This document shows positions 16,179 to 24,588 of a stretch of 52,894 nucleotides of DNA, piece after piece. The position numbers were made by a program, and so were the translations under genes. Each line of letters starts with the position of its first letter. Position 1 is the first letter of the stretch. Origin of the DNA: Campylobacterota bacterium. GTDB taxonomy: Bacteria > Campylobacterota > Campylobacteria > Campylobacterales > Sulfurimonadaceae. Below the pieces are notes generated by a model. It was not told the DNA's origin, made no database searches, and was given only the letters and a program-made list of their open reading frames with translations. Where the stretch lies: positions 1 to 52,894 of the forward strand of contig VCAY01000006.1 of the NCBI GenBank assembly GCA_013607635.1, given 5' to 3'.

Positions 16179-16218
16179 GGGCACCTCTGAGAACCACTTA
16201 GGGTTTTTAGAGGTGCCC
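16179..16218. repeat. 40-bp near-perfect palindrome
   Basis: GGGCACCTCT (16179-16188) is the exact reverse complement of AGAGGTGCCC (16209-16218). With G.T wobbles the pairing extends to 17 bp on each side, leaving a 6-nt loop. It stands just upstream of the -10-like sequence (TATAAC) of the toxin operon and about 115 bp from glnA. There is no T-run on either side, so it is not a simple terminator. A single-arm relative is at 20234. It may be an operator or a dispersed palindromic repeat. Confidence 0.6.
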
Positions 16219-16296
16219 ATTATAACAAATTGCAACATATTGAACAATTGAGTAAATTTTAATCAGCAAATCATACATCTGTACAAAAAAATAAGA

Positions 16297-16302
16297 TATA
16301 CT
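16297..16302 (+). promoter_or_regulatory. -10 box of glnA
   Basis: TATACT at 16297-16302, giving a leader of about 23 nt with CAGGAGA as ribosome binding site before the ATG at 16333. I saw no sigma-54 (GG-N10-GC) promoter in the 250-bp region upstream. Confidence 0.45.
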
Positions 16303-16332
16303 ACTTAAAGATTAAAATTCAGGAGAAAATTA

Positions 16333-17766
16333 ATGGGTAAATTCGTTAATAACATAGATGAATTCTTCGCTTTTTGTGAAGAGAATGATGTACAGTTTGT
16401 AGATCTAAGATTTACAGACATCAAAGGGGCATGGCACCACCTAACCTACAGAATGAGCGCAGTAAACGCTGAAAACCTTACAAACGGTTTTCCGTTTGAC
16501 GGTTCATCTATCGAAGCATGGCAGCCGATCAACAAGTCCGATATGATCTTAAAACCGGATGTTCCAACAGCATTTTTAGATCCATTTACTGCTGATCCGA
16601 CTATCATCGTATTTTGTGATGTTTTTGATATCTACAAAGGTGAGCTTTACGAAAAGTGTCCTCGCTCTATCGCGAAAAAAGCGCTTAAATATGCTGAAGA
16701 GGCTGGAATCGCCGATGCTGCATTCTTCGGTCCTGAAAATGAGTTCTTTATCTTTGACAATGTACAGTTCATCGACAACATCAATGAAGCCGGTTACAAA
16801 GTTGATACCGAAGAGGGTGAGTGGAACTCTAACACAACTTATGAAGATATGTACAACACTGCACACCGCCCTGGGACAAAAGGTGGTTACTTCCCTGTAG
16901 CTCCGACAGATTCTATGGTTGATCTTCGTGCTGAGATGATGCAAGTTTTAGAGCAAGTTGGTCTTGAAGTTGTTCTTGGTCACCACGAAGTTGCGCAAGG
17001 TCAAGGTGAGATCGGTATCGTATTTAGCGACATCATCGGTGCGGCTGATAATGTTCAAAAATACAAATATGTTGTAAAAATGGTAGCACACCTTAACGGT
17101 AAAACTGCTACATTTATGCCAAAACCACTTTACGGTGACAACGGTAACGGTATGCACACACACCAATCTCTATGGAAAGATGGCAAAAACCTTTTCTATG
17201 CAGAGGGTAACTATGGTAACCTAAGCAAAACTGCGCTTGACTATGTAAGTGGAATCTTCCACCATGCTGATGCTGTTGCAGCATTTACAAATGCTTCAAC
17301 AAACTCTTACAAGCGTCTTTTACCAGGTTTTGAAGCTCCAAGTATCCTTACTTACTCTTCTCAAAACCGTTCAGCTTCTTGTCGTATCCCTTACGGTGCC
17401 GGTGAGAAAGCGACTCGTATCGAGATGCGTTTCCCAGACTCAACTGCTTGTCCTTACCTTGCGTTTGCTGCTATGATGATGGCTGGACTTGACGGTATCA
17501 AAAATGGTGGTTATGATATGGTTGGACCAATGGATGAGGATCTTTTTGAACTTTCTCTTGATGAGATTCGCGAAAAAGGTATCCCTCAAATGCCACACAC
17601 ACTTAGAGAAGCAATTGAGGGTCTTTTAAAAGACAACGACTTCTTAAAACCTGTATTTAGTGATGAGTTTATCGATACCTACAAAGAGTACAAATTTGAA
17701 AGAGAGATCTACCCAGACGAAGGTCGCCCAACTGCTTACGAGTTTAAAACAACTTACCAGTGCTAA
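16333..17766 (+). CDS. glnA: glutamine synthetase, type I
   Basis: Assimilates ammonia: glutamate plus NH3 plus ATP gives glutamine. It has 477 residues with GSI signatures: DGSSIEAW, the metal-site FFGPENEFF, the ATP-site [14 protein letters not shown], and the [16 protein letters not shown] stretch. The adenylylation loop of enterobacterial GlnA has Tyr397 in NLYDLP; here the aligned residue is Phe405 (DEDLFELS). This enzyme therefore cannot be adenylylated there, as reported for Helicobacter pylori. It is monocistronic: its own -10 box lies upstream and a hairpin downstream. Confidence 0.97.
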   Translation: MGKFVNNIDEFFAFCEENDVQFVDLRFTDIKGAWHHLTYRMSAVNAENLTNGFPFDGSSIEAWQPINKSDMILKPDVPTAFLDPFTADPTIIVFCDVFDIYKGELYEKCPRSIAKKALKYAEEAGIADAAFFGPENEFFIFDNVQFIDNINEAGYKVDTEEGEWNSNTTYEDMYNTAHRPGTKGGYFPVAPTDSMVDLRAEMMQVLEQVGLEVVLGHHEVAQGQGEIGIVFSDIIGAADNVQKYKYVVKMVAHLNGKTATFMPKPLYGDNGNGMHTHQSLWKDGKNLFYAEGNYGNLSKTALDYVSGIFHHADAVAAFTNASTNSYKRLLPGFEAPSILTYSSQNRSASCRIPYGAGEKATRIEMRFPDSTACPYLAFAAMMMAGLDGIKNGGYDMVGPMDEDLFELSLDEIREKGIPQMPHTLREAIEGLLKDNDFLKPVFSDEFIDTYKEYKFEREIYPDEGRPTAYEFKTTYQC

Positions 17767-17771
17767 TCTCT

Positions 17772-17789
17772 TCTCCCCCTTGCGGGAGA
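17772..17789 (+). terminator. hairpin after glnA
   Basis: TCTCCC (17772-17777) pairs with GGGAGA (17784-17789) across a 6-nt loop, 5 nt after the glnA stop codon. The sequence that follows is only moderately T-rich (GCTTAACTCTTCTT), so termination is likely but not certain. Confidence 0.45.
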
Positions 17790-17823
17790 GAGCTTAACTC
17801 TTCTTAAAAACTTCGAAATTCGC

Positions 17824-17829
17824 TATAAT
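17824..17829 (+). promoter_or_regulatory. -10 box of leuA
   Basis: TATAAT 8 nt before an in-frame ATG at 17837, which would make an almost leaderless start. The better-supported start is ATG 17903, leaving a leader of about 66 nt. Confidence 0.5.
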
Positions 17830-17837
17830 TCCGCCAA

Positions 17838-17874
17838 TGATAACAAACAGAAGTCTGATAAGAGTGTGTTATCA
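17838..17874 (+). promoter_or_regulatory. inverted repeat in the leuA leader
   Basis: TGATAACA (17838-17845) and its exact reverse complement TGTTATCA (17867-17874) flank 21 nt right after the transcription start. It could be a repressor operator or an RNA stem in the 5' leader. No run of leucine codons is present, so a classical leader-peptide attenuator is unlikely. Confidence 0.3.
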
Positions 17875-17902
17875 ACAATTTCAAGTTTTTAAAGGTCTTT
17901 TT

Positions 17903-19567
17903 ATGAAACATATTCCAAATGGCAAATACAAGCCGTATCCAAAGATAGACTTGCCAAATAGACAATGGCCAGACAATACCATCACAAAAGCACCGAGATG
18001 GTGTAGTGTTGATCTTCGCGATGGCAATCAAGCGCTTATCAACCCAATGGATATGGATAAAAAACTTGAACTCTACACACTCTTGCTCAAACTCGGATTT
18101 AAAGAGATCGAGGTGGGATTTCCATCTGCTTCCAAGATTGAATTTGATTTTTTAAGAAAACTTGTTGATGAAAATCTCATTCCCGATGATGTCACAATTC
18201 AAGTGCTTGTACAAGCAAGAGAGCACTTAATAGCCAAAACTTTTGAAGCACTTAGAGGTGTAAAAAAAGCGGTTGTACATCTTTATAACTCCACAAGTGT
18301 GGCACAAAGAAAGATCGTTTTTAACAAAGAGCAAGATGCAATCATCGAGTTAGCACTTCAAGGTGTTGATCTTGTCAAAAAATATGAAAAAGAGCATGAC
18401 GGAGAGATCACTTTAGAGTACTCACCGGAGAGTTTTACGGGAACTGAGCTTGAGTTTGCCGCTAAAATCTGTAATGCAGTAACTGCGAGATGGGGGATCT
18501 CAAAAGAGCGTCCGGTGATCATCAACCTGCCGGCAACGGTTGAGATGGCAACACCAAATGTTTATGCCGATCAGATCGAGTGGATGAGTAGACACTTAGA
18601 TAATCGCGAGCATATCGCTATCTCAACACACACCCACAACGATCGCGGTACATCGATCGCTGCCACGGAACTTGCCCTTTTAGCAGGGGCTGATAGAGTT
18701 GAGGGGACACTTTTGAGTAATGGTGAGCGCACAGGAAATGTAGATATCATCACACTTGCTCTTAATATGACAACGCAAGGGATCGACAGCGGACTTGACT
18801 TTTCTGATGTGAATGAGGTTGTAGCGGTCGTTGAGAAGGTAACAGAGCTTCCAACACACCCACGCCACCCTTATGTTGGAGAACTTGTCTATACCGCATT
18901 TTCAGGCTCGCACCAAGATGCAATCAACAAAGGTTTGGCGTACCAGCAAGCCAAAGAGGATCCTTTTTGGGAGGTTCCATACCTGCCGATCGATCCGGCA
19001 GATGTTGGAAGAACGTATGAGTCGATCATCCGTATCAACTCCCAGTCGGGTAAAGGTGGCGTTGCATACATCCTAGAGAAAAACTACGGCTACCAGCTTC
19101 CAAAGGCGATGCACCCTGAGATTGGTCGTGCGGTTCAAGCCCTTAGTGATGCTAAAGGGCGAGAGCTTACACCTGAGGAGATCTTGGATACTTTTACCAA
19201 AGAGTATTTTGAAGCACCACAGCATCTTCATTTTATAGACTTTATATCCAACACTAAAGGTGGGCAAGCAACATGTACTCTTACGTATGAATATAACAGC
19301 AAAAAGATCACTGCCGATGGTATCGGTAACGGTCCAATCGATGCTTGTAAAAATGCCCTCATGCAAAACTATGAGCATCAGTTTATGATCAAATCTTATG
19401 CAGAACATTCATGTGGTGATAAGAGTTCCGCCAAGGCGATAGCATACATAGAGATCACTACCAAAGATCTACTTTCCCGTTTTGGAGTTGGTGCGGACAA
19501 CGATATCACGGTAGCCTCGATCAAAGCACTCTTTTGTGCCCTTAATCGTACATTCTCTATGCTCTAA
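17903..19567 (+). CDS. leuA: 2-isopropylmalate synthase, long (LeuA2/yeast-like) type
   Basis: First step of leucine synthesis: acetyl-CoA plus 2-oxoisovalerate. 554 residues from ATG 17903, which has AAAGGT at 7 nt; the frame extends to 17837 but that part lies on the transcription start. The TIM-barrel catalytic part carries WCSVDLRDGNQAL and the metal-binding STHTHNDRGTS. A C-terminal regulatory domain (FISNTKGGQATCTLTYEY, GIGNGPIDAC) should bind leucine for feedback inhibition. The start region with IPNGKYKPY and RQWPD marks the longer LeuA type of yeast and actinobacteria. Its 3' end overlaps a toxin gene on the other strand by 11 bp. Confidence 0.94.
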   Translation: MKHIPNGKYKPYPKIDLPNRQWPDNTITKAPRWCSVDLRDGNQALINPMDMDKKLELYTLLLKLGFKEIEVGFPSASKIEFDFLRKLVDENLIPDDVTIQVLVQAREHLIAKTFEALRGVKKAVVHLYNSTSVAQRKIVFNKEQDAIIELALQGVDLVKKYEKEHDGEITLEYSPESFTGTELEFAAKICNAVTARWGISKERPVIINLPATVEMATPNVYADQIEWMSRHLDNREHIAISTHTHNDRGTSIAATELALLAGADRVEGTLLSNGERTGNVDIITLALNMTTQGIDSGLDFSDVNEVVAVVEKVTELPTHPRHPYVGELVYTAFSGSHQDAINKGLAYQQAKEDPFWEVPYLPIDPADVGRTYESIIRINSQSGKGGVAYILEKNYGYQLPKAMHPEIGRAVQALSDAKGRELTPEEILDTFTKEYFEAPQHLHFIDFISNTKGGQATCTLTYEYNSKKITADGIGNGPIDACKNALMQNYEHQFMIKSYAEHSCGDKSSAKAIAYIEITTKDLLSRFGVGADNDITVASIKALFCALNRTFSML

Positions 19568-19946
19568 ATACCTCCATATCAAGCTCTTTGACGATTTTAT
19601 AATGTTTATCATTGGCTGTAACTAACTTAATACCAAAAGTGGTTGCAGTCGATGCTATGAGTGAGTCAGCTAGCTGCATACTATGAGATAAAAAATACTC
19701 CTCCATATAAAATAAAGCTTTGGCTGAGACCTCTTGGGAAATAAAAATAGTTTTCACATCCCAATTTTTAAAACTTCTTTGGAGAAGTTTCAACTCCTTT
19801 TTGTCCCTCATCCCTTGAATCAACTCCATATAAGTGACACTTGAGATACAAAAACCGTTTAAACTGTGAATAAGATCATAAGCTTTTTCATTGCCCCGTA
19901 GATACCAAATCAAAACATCGGTATCTATTAAATGCTCATATACCAA
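19557..19946 (-). CDS. PIN-domain toxin (VapC-like)
   Basis: 129 residues with the PIN-domain acidic triad: Asp8 in LIDTDVLIWYL, Glu41 in TYMELIQGM, and Asp94 in LADSLIAST, plus the later TANDKHY. PIN toxins are Mg-dependent ribonucleases that cut tRNA or rRNA. It starts inside the antitoxin gene (11-nt overlap), which couples their synthesis. Its 3' end overlaps leuA by 11 bp in convergent orientation. Confidence 0.88.
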   Translation of the reverse strand: MVYEHLIDTDVLIWYLRGNEKAYDLIHSLNGFCISSVTYMELIQGMRDKKELKLLQRSFKNWDVKTIFISQEVSAKALFYMEEYFLSHSMQLADSLIASTATTFGIKLVTANDKHYKIVKELDMEVFRA

Positions 19947-20169
19947 AGCTTCTACCTCTTCTTAAGTCTCTAACATACCCATCCACATCTTCATCTCTGT
20001 CGCTCCATAAACCAAACAAAGTGTCATCTTCGATTTTTTTTGAGTCTCTAAATGGGATAAGCTTAGCTTTTGATTTACCTCTGTATGTGATAGTTATCTC
20101 CTCTTTTTTCTCCAAGAGATCAAAAAGCATAGAGATATTAAATCTTAAATCTTTTGCACTTGCTATCAT
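19936..20169 (-). CDS. Phd/YefM-type antitoxin
   Basis: 77 residues. The N-terminal half (ASAKDLRFNISMLFDLLEK, then ITITYRGKSKAKLIPF) matches the Phd/YefM fold, which binds operator DNA as a dimer. The acidic, flexible C-terminal part (DDTLFGLWSDRDEDVDGYV) should wrap and block the PIN toxin; LFGLWxDR is a frequent ending in such antitoxins. It is first in the operon, as usual, and expected to repress it through the palindrome at 20182-20206. Confidence 0.85.
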   Translation of the reverse strand: MIASAKDLRFNISMLFDLLEKKEEITITYRGKSKAKLIPFRDSKKIEDDTLFGLWSDRDEDVDGYVRDLRRGRSFGI

Positions 20170-20181
20170 AATCTTCCTTTA

Positions 20182-20206
20182 AAGTTTATACTTTAATTAT
20201 AAACTT
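20182..20206 (-). promoter_or_regulatory. operator palindrome and -10 of the PIN/Phd operon
   Basis: AAGTTTATA (20182-20190) and TATAAACTT (20198-20206) are perfect inverted repeats separated by 7 nt. On the minus strand one arm runs into TATAAT, so a bound repressor would cover the -10 box. It lies 13 bp before the antitoxin ATG, where autoregulatory operators of such modules usually are. Confidence 0.65.
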
Positions 20207-20233
20207 TTCAACTTGATTTTTGGCTTAACTAAA

Positions 20234-20248
20234 GGGTGCCTCTAAAAC
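20234..20248. repeat. single-arm relative of the 16179 palindrome
   Basis: GGGTGCCTCTAAAAC resembles the arm GGGCACCTCTAAAAACC read from the palindrome at 16179-16218, differing by two adjacent transitions and one missing A. The TAG stop of the penicillin-binding protein gene lies inside it. One arm only, so chance cannot be excluded. Confidence 0.3.
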
Positions 20249-22248
20249 AACAGCTCCTCATTAGCATCTGGATGCACTTCAGCCTTAGGCGGCTTTGAGA
20301 TATCACTGAAATACTCTTTTTTCCCATCTACTGTAACCTCAATAATCCCCTTAGGTACATCAAACTCCCTTTTAATTTGTGGATAAAGCTTAAGTACCTG
20401 CGTGTAATAGTGTGAAAAGGCCGGTCCTGCAATGCGCCCACCCGTCTCTTTATGATACATCGGGGTATTGTCATCGTTACCAAACCACACAACCGTCTCA
20501 ATCGTTGGTGAATATCCTGCAAACCATCCATCGACATTGTTGTTGGTTGTTCCTGTTTTACCTGCAAGTTCGATCCCGCGTGCATTGGCTCTTCTACCGG
20601 TTCCTCGCTTAACAACATCTCGTAAAATCGTTGTCATGATAAACGCCTGCGTTTTTGGGCTTACTTTAAAAGATTGATCCTCTTTTTTATAGATAGTATG
20701 ACCTTTTTGCTCAACAGATGTGATAAGATGGGTTTTGACTTGGGTACCGTAATTTGAAAATGATGTGTAGTACTCTGCAAGACGCACAGGTGAGATCGAC
20801 ATTGTTCCAAGCGCTATGGACATATCGTGAGGTAGATTGTTAAAGTTAAATTTTTTCAGCTCCGAAATCAACTGTTTGAGTCCTATCTCATTAACCAGAT
20901 TGATCGTTGCAAGATTTCTTGAGTGCACCAATGCTTCACGTAGTGGGATAAGCCCTTGATAATTATGCTCATAATTTTTTGGCTGCCACTTCATCTCCTT
21001 GCCATCTTTTTCATAGTCAAACGTTTTGGCAATATCTACAAGCTCACTAACACCGCTGTAACCAAGATTGATCGCAACCTGATAGATAAAAGGTTTAAAT
21101 GCTGAACCTGGCTGGCGTCTCCCTTGGGATGCACGGTTGTAAGAGGACTTTTTATAATCGATCGATCCTACCATCGCCAAGATATCACCATTAGTTGGAT
21201 CGATTGAGACAAGTGCACCGTTAAGCTTTGTGACATTAACATCAGCAGCGCGTAATAGATCGGGGTCAAGCTCCTTACCCTCTTGTATCATCTTTTGCTC
21301 TTTTTCTTTATATTTTTGCAATCTTTGCAAAAATTGATCATAAGCATAAGCAACCGATTCTCGCGCTGCATTTTGTAGTTTTAGATCGATCGAAGTGTCT
21401 ATCTCATAACCGCCTGTTTTAATATCTTTGATCCCCATATCTCTTAGGCGTCTGACAACCTCATCCACAATAAACGGTGCTTTGTTTTGTGTTAGTGTAT
21501 CATCATAAACGACAGGGCGTTGTGCTAATGCTTGTTCATACGTATCTTCATCGATCCAACCAAGTATATGCATCCGCTCAATCACTCTATTGGCACGCCC
21601 TAAAGATATCTCATAGTTTCTTGTCGGTGCATAGGTTGAGGGGGCTTTTGGCAAACCAACAAGTATCGCGATCTCTTTGAGGGTAAGATCATCAAATTTC
21701 TTGTGAAAATAACCATCAGCGGCAGTTTTAATCCCATAATACCCATGCCCGTAGTAGATCTCATTGAGATAGCGCTCTAAAATCTGCTCTTTTGTAAGTC
21801 GTTGTTCAAGCTTGATCGCATAGATCGCTTCTTTGATCTTACGGGAGAGTTTTTTCTCTCTACTAAGCAGTACATTTTTGACAAGTTGCTGTGTAATGGT
21901 ACTTGCCCCCTCTACCGCTTTTCCTGCTCTTATAACTTTGAGTGCCGCACGAAAGATCGCATCAACATTGATACCGGGGTGTTCAAAAAATGTGGTATCT
22001 TCGATCGCTACAAGCGCTTCGATCACACGTGGCGGGATCTCATCAAAAGAGGCATAGTAGCGGTGTTTTTTTTCAAATATATTTGCAATTTTCTCACCAT
22101 TTTTATCATAAATTCTTGTAGTGACAGAGGGTTTGTAGTCTATAAGTTTGGAGAGATCATAATCGTAACCAAAATAAAAGTACCCAAAAAGTGCAAAAGG
22201 GGACAAAACTCCAAGTAAAAAGAGTGTTACAAATATCTTTTTTATCAT
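20242..22248 (-). CDS. penicillin-binding protein 1A (bifunctional peptidoglycan synthase)
   Basis: 668 residues, class A PBP. A signal anchor (about 5-27) is followed by the GT51 glycosyltransferase domain (EDTTFFEHPGINVDAIFRA; GASTITQQLVKN; RKIKEAIYAIKLEQRLTK). The transpeptidase domain has SxxK as GSAFKPF, SxN as SRN, and KTG as KTGTTNNN. It polymerises and cross-links peptidoglycan on the outer face of the inner membrane. It overlaps the ABC ATPase gene by 4 nt. The order alaS-maf-pbpA is also found in C. jejuni (from memory), so this is the conserved housekeeping copy. Confidence 0.95.
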   Translation of the reverse strand: MIKKIFVTLFLLGVLSPFALFGYFYFGYDYDLSKLIDYKPSVTTRIYDKNGEKIANIFEKKHRYYASFDEIPPRVIEALVAIEDTTFFEHPGINVDAIFRAALKVIRAGKAVEGASTITQQLVKNVLLSREKKLSRKIKEAIYAIKLEQRLTKEQILERYLNEIYYGHGYYGIKTAADGYFHKKFDDLTLKEIAILVGLPKAPSTYAPTRNYEISLGRANRVIERMHILGWIDEDTYEQALAQRPVVYDDTLTQNKAPFIVDEVVRRLRDMGIKDIKTGGYEIDTSIDLKLQNAARESVAYAYDQFLQRLQKYKEKEQKMIQEGKELDPDLLRAADVNVTKLNGALVSIDPTNGDILAMVGSIDYKKSSYNRASQGRRQPGSAFKPFIYQVAINLGYSGVSELVDIAKTFDYEKDGKEMKWQPKNYEHNYQGLIPLREALVHSRNLATINLVNEIGLKQLISELKKFNFNNLPHDMSIALGTMSISPVRLAEYYTSFSNYGTQVKTHLITSVEQKGHTIYKKEDQSFKVSPKTQAFIMTTILRDVVKRGTGRRANARGIELAGKTGTTNNNVDGWFAGYSPTIETVVWFGNDDNTPMYHKETGGRIAGPAFSHYYTQVLKLYPQIKREFDVPKGIIEVTVDGKKEYFSDISKPPKAEVHPDANEELLF

Positions 22249-22934
22249 TCTCTAAAATTCCTGTTCGCAAAGTTTGCTTCGATCAATGTTTTTGTATATT
22301 GTTGTTTTGGATTGGCAATAACATCAACCATTTTACCACACGCAACCAAACAACCCTCTTGCAACACACAGATATCCTCACAAAGTTCCTGTGCTGAGGC
22401 GATATCGTGTGTCACAAACAACATCTTAAACCCCTCCTGTTTTTGCAGTTTTTTTAGCAGTTCAATGATCGCTTTTGTTGTTTGTGGATCGAGCGCGGTG
22501 GTTGGTTCATCAAGCAAAAGAAGCTTGGGTTTTTGTGCAATCGCCATCGCTATCACAATACGTTGCAACTGACCACCTGAGAGTTCCGGCGGAAACCTCT
22601 GTAAAAGTGCAAGATCAAGATCCAGTAAAGAGAAAAGTTGCTTTATCCTCTCTTGGGGTGCAAAAAACTGCTTGTTGATTTTTGTCAGCGGTGAGAGTGC
22701 CGTAAAAGGGTTTTGCACTACAAGTGAGACTGTTTTACCCGCTTGCAGTTTATACTCTGCATCATATACCAACTCACACTCCATCTGCTTTGGCAACATA
22801 TCAAGCAGCGCTTTAAGCGTCAAACTCTTCCCACTGCCACTTTGCCCAACAAGCGCCAAAGAGTTATGAATCTCAAAAGAGATATCAACAAGTGTCTGCT
22901 CACCTAACGTTATATGCAAGCGCTCTATCTTCAC
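22245..22934 (-). CDS. ABC transporter ATP-binding protein, peptide/nickel-type, stand-alone
   Basis: 229 residues with Walker A GQSGSGKS, Q-loop VVQNPFTALSP, signature LSGGQLQR, Walker B LLLLDEPTTALDP and H-loop FVTHD. The QNPFTALSP form is common in oligopeptide/nickel (OppD/NikD-like) ATPases. No permease, binding protein or second ATPase is adjacent, so the transport partner is unknown. I choose the GTG at 22934, which overlaps the upstream stop (GTGA) and follows GGGAG; the frame extends further to 22958. Confidence 0.75.
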   Translation of the reverse strand: MKIERLHITLGEQTLVDISFEIHNSLALVGQSGSGKSLTLKALLDMLPKQMECELVYDAEYKLQAGKTVSLVVQNPFTALSPLTKINKQFFAPQERIKQLFSLLDLDLALLQRFPPELSGGQLQRIVIAMAIAQKPKLLLLDEPTTALDPQTTKAIIELLKKLQKQEGFKMLFVTHDIASAQELCEDICVLQEGCLVACGKMVDVIANPKQQYTKTLIEANFANRNFRE

Positions 22935-24034
22935 ACCAGCTCCCTTACTCTTTGACACAGCACTTCAAAAGATTTACTACTTTCATGCAACCTTGCAATG
23001 ATGCGCAGTATCGCTCGCTTAACTGTAGGCTGACGGATCGCTCCTATCGCATAACCCTCTTTTAAAAGCTGCTCTTTGATCTGCAACACCCGCTTGTTAT
23101 CACCTATGGCAATAGGCACAATAAGCCCATCAACATCAAGACCAAACACCTCTTTAACAATCTTGTGTCTTGTTTGTATTGCATCTTTGAGATCCTCTTT
23201 GTTTGCCAAAATATACTTGAGAGCCTGATGTGCCAAAAGGGTATCGTAGAGTGAAAGCGAAGTGGCATAGATAAGAGGCTTGGCACGATTTAAAAGATAC
23301 TCTACTATGTGTGCAGAAGCCAAAATATACGCTCCAAAACTCCCATAAGCCTTGCCTAATGTTCCCATCTTGATGTGGTTTGGCTCTATTGCAACACCAT
23401 AAAGATCATACACACCCATAAGATCATCCCCGACAACACCACTGCTGTGTGCCTCATCAACAATCAAAATCGCATCATATCTCTTAGCAATCGTAAACAC
23501 CTCTTTATCACACAGATCACCATCCATCGAGTAGATCCCCTCTACTGCAATAATGTTACGCTTTGCATCAGATTTTTGCAACAAATTTTCCAGCTCTTGC
23601 ATATCGTTGTGCTTGAAAAAAGTCACATCTACGTGTTCTAAGTTTGTCGCAAGTACTCCTGAAGCGTGGTAAAGCTCATCCATAAAGAGTCTGTCACCTT
23701 TGCGCACAAGCGATTCTATGAGTGCAATGTTTGCATTAAACCCACTGCCAACCACCACACCCGCTTCAAAACCGTTTGCCTCACACAAAGCATCTTCAAA
23801 ATCTTTATGGATCTGGTGGTATCCATTAACGAGCAAGGATGCTTTCGAGGCATGCAACTCCTGTTGCGAAAGTATATTACATGTCACGCTATGAAGTTGT
23901 TTGTTATGTGCAAGTCCTAAGTAATCATTACTTGCAAAATCTTTACACGCGGCATCGCTTAGTTCACGCGAACGAAACCTTCCTGCACGTTTCAGTGCTT
24001 GCAGCTCTTTGTTGTAGTAATCCATCGGCATCAC
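22931..24034 (-). CDS. bioF: 8-amino-7-oxononanoate synthase BioF-like
   Basis: Alpha-oxoamine synthase of 367 residues. Signatures are FASNDYLGLAHN near the N-terminus, IVDEAHSSGVVG for cofactor binding, and the PLP lysine in GTLGKAYGSFGAY. It joins pimeloyl-thioester and alanine in biotin synthesis; KBL-type enzymes are close relatives, but length and motifs favour BioF. No other bio gene is in the window. The start is given as the GTG overlapping the maf stop (GTGA); ATG at 24031 or 24022 is possible. Confidence 0.82.
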   Translation of the reverse strand: MMPMDYYNKELQALKRAGRFRSRELSDAACKDFASNDYLGLAHNKQLHSVTCNILSQQELHASKASLLVNGYHQIHKDFEDALCEANGFEAGVVVGSGFNANIALIESLVRKGDRLFMDELYHASGVLATNLEHVDVTFFKHNDMQELENLLQKSDAKRNIIAVEGIYSMDGDLCDKEVFTIAKRYDAILIVDEAHSSGVVGDDLMGVYDLYGVAIEPNHIKMGTLGKAYGSFGAYILASAHIVEYLLNRAKPLIYATSLSLYDTLLAHQALKYILANKEDLKDAIQTRHKIVKEVFGLDVDGLIVPIAIGDNKRVLQIKEQLLKEGYAIGAIRQPTVKRAILRIIARLHESSKSFEVLCQRVRELV

Positions 24035-24588
24035 TTTAACTTAGAAAATCCACGAAGCACCTCCGTACACAACCCCATCGCCGTAGATTCAAAACCGCGT
24101 ACCTCTTTGATGTAAGGTTTACAAAAACCCTCCACCATACAAGCACCCGCTTTGCCTCGCCACGCACCACTTGCAAGATAGTTTTCTAAATCATCAAGAT
24201 CAAAACTCTCAAACAGATAATCGGTTTGTGATATATCGATAATTTTCTTTGTCGTGTCTTGATAGATCATACATGTAATGATACTCGTCATACTTCCACT
24301 TTGCGTCATTAAAATATTACGAGCATCATCGATACATTTTGCTTTGCGTAGGATTTTGTTTTGTGAGGTTACAACTGTGTCGGCTACTAAAAGTGGATAC
24401 TCTTCTATCCCGTAAGCTTTGAAGTTTACCTCATATTTGCCAAGTGTTGCCCGATAGACAAAATTTTTTGGGCTCATTGCGACAATACCCTCCTCATCAA
24501 ACTCCACACTCTCTTGGATAAAATCGATCCCAGCTTGTTTGAGCAGTAGTGCACGAGTTTGTGAGCTAGATGCAAGTCTAATAGGCAT
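24031..24588 (-). CDS. maf: Maf-type nucleotide pyrophosphatase
   Basis: 185 residues. Signatures are LASSSQTRALLLKQAG at the N-terminus, the catalytic-site LLVADTVVTS with the conserved Asp, and GRGKAGACMVEG-like WRGKAGACMVEGF near the end. Maf proteins hydrolyse modified or non-canonical nucleoside triphosphates (dTTP/UTP or m7GTP types). It overlaps the CopD-like gene by 11 nt and bioF by 4 nt, so it lies in one operon running from alaS. Confidence 0.9.
   Translation of the reverse strand: MPIRLASSSQTRALLLKQAGIDFIQESVEFDEEGIVAMSPKNFVYRATLGKYEVNFKAYGIEEYPLLVADTVVTSQNKILRKAKCIDDARNILMTQSGSMTSIITCMIYQDTTKKIIDISQTDYLFESFDLDDLENYLASGAWRGKAGACMVEGFCKPYIKEVRGFESTAMGLCTEVLRGFSKLK

Noticed and set aside
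16080-16332. Sigma-54 promoter of glnA
   Set aside because: No GG-N10-GC pair at suitable distance; a plain -10 box is present instead.
17837-17902. Leucine attenuator peptide before leuA
   Set aside because: The short in-frame stretch has no cluster of leucine codons and runs straight into leuA without a stop.
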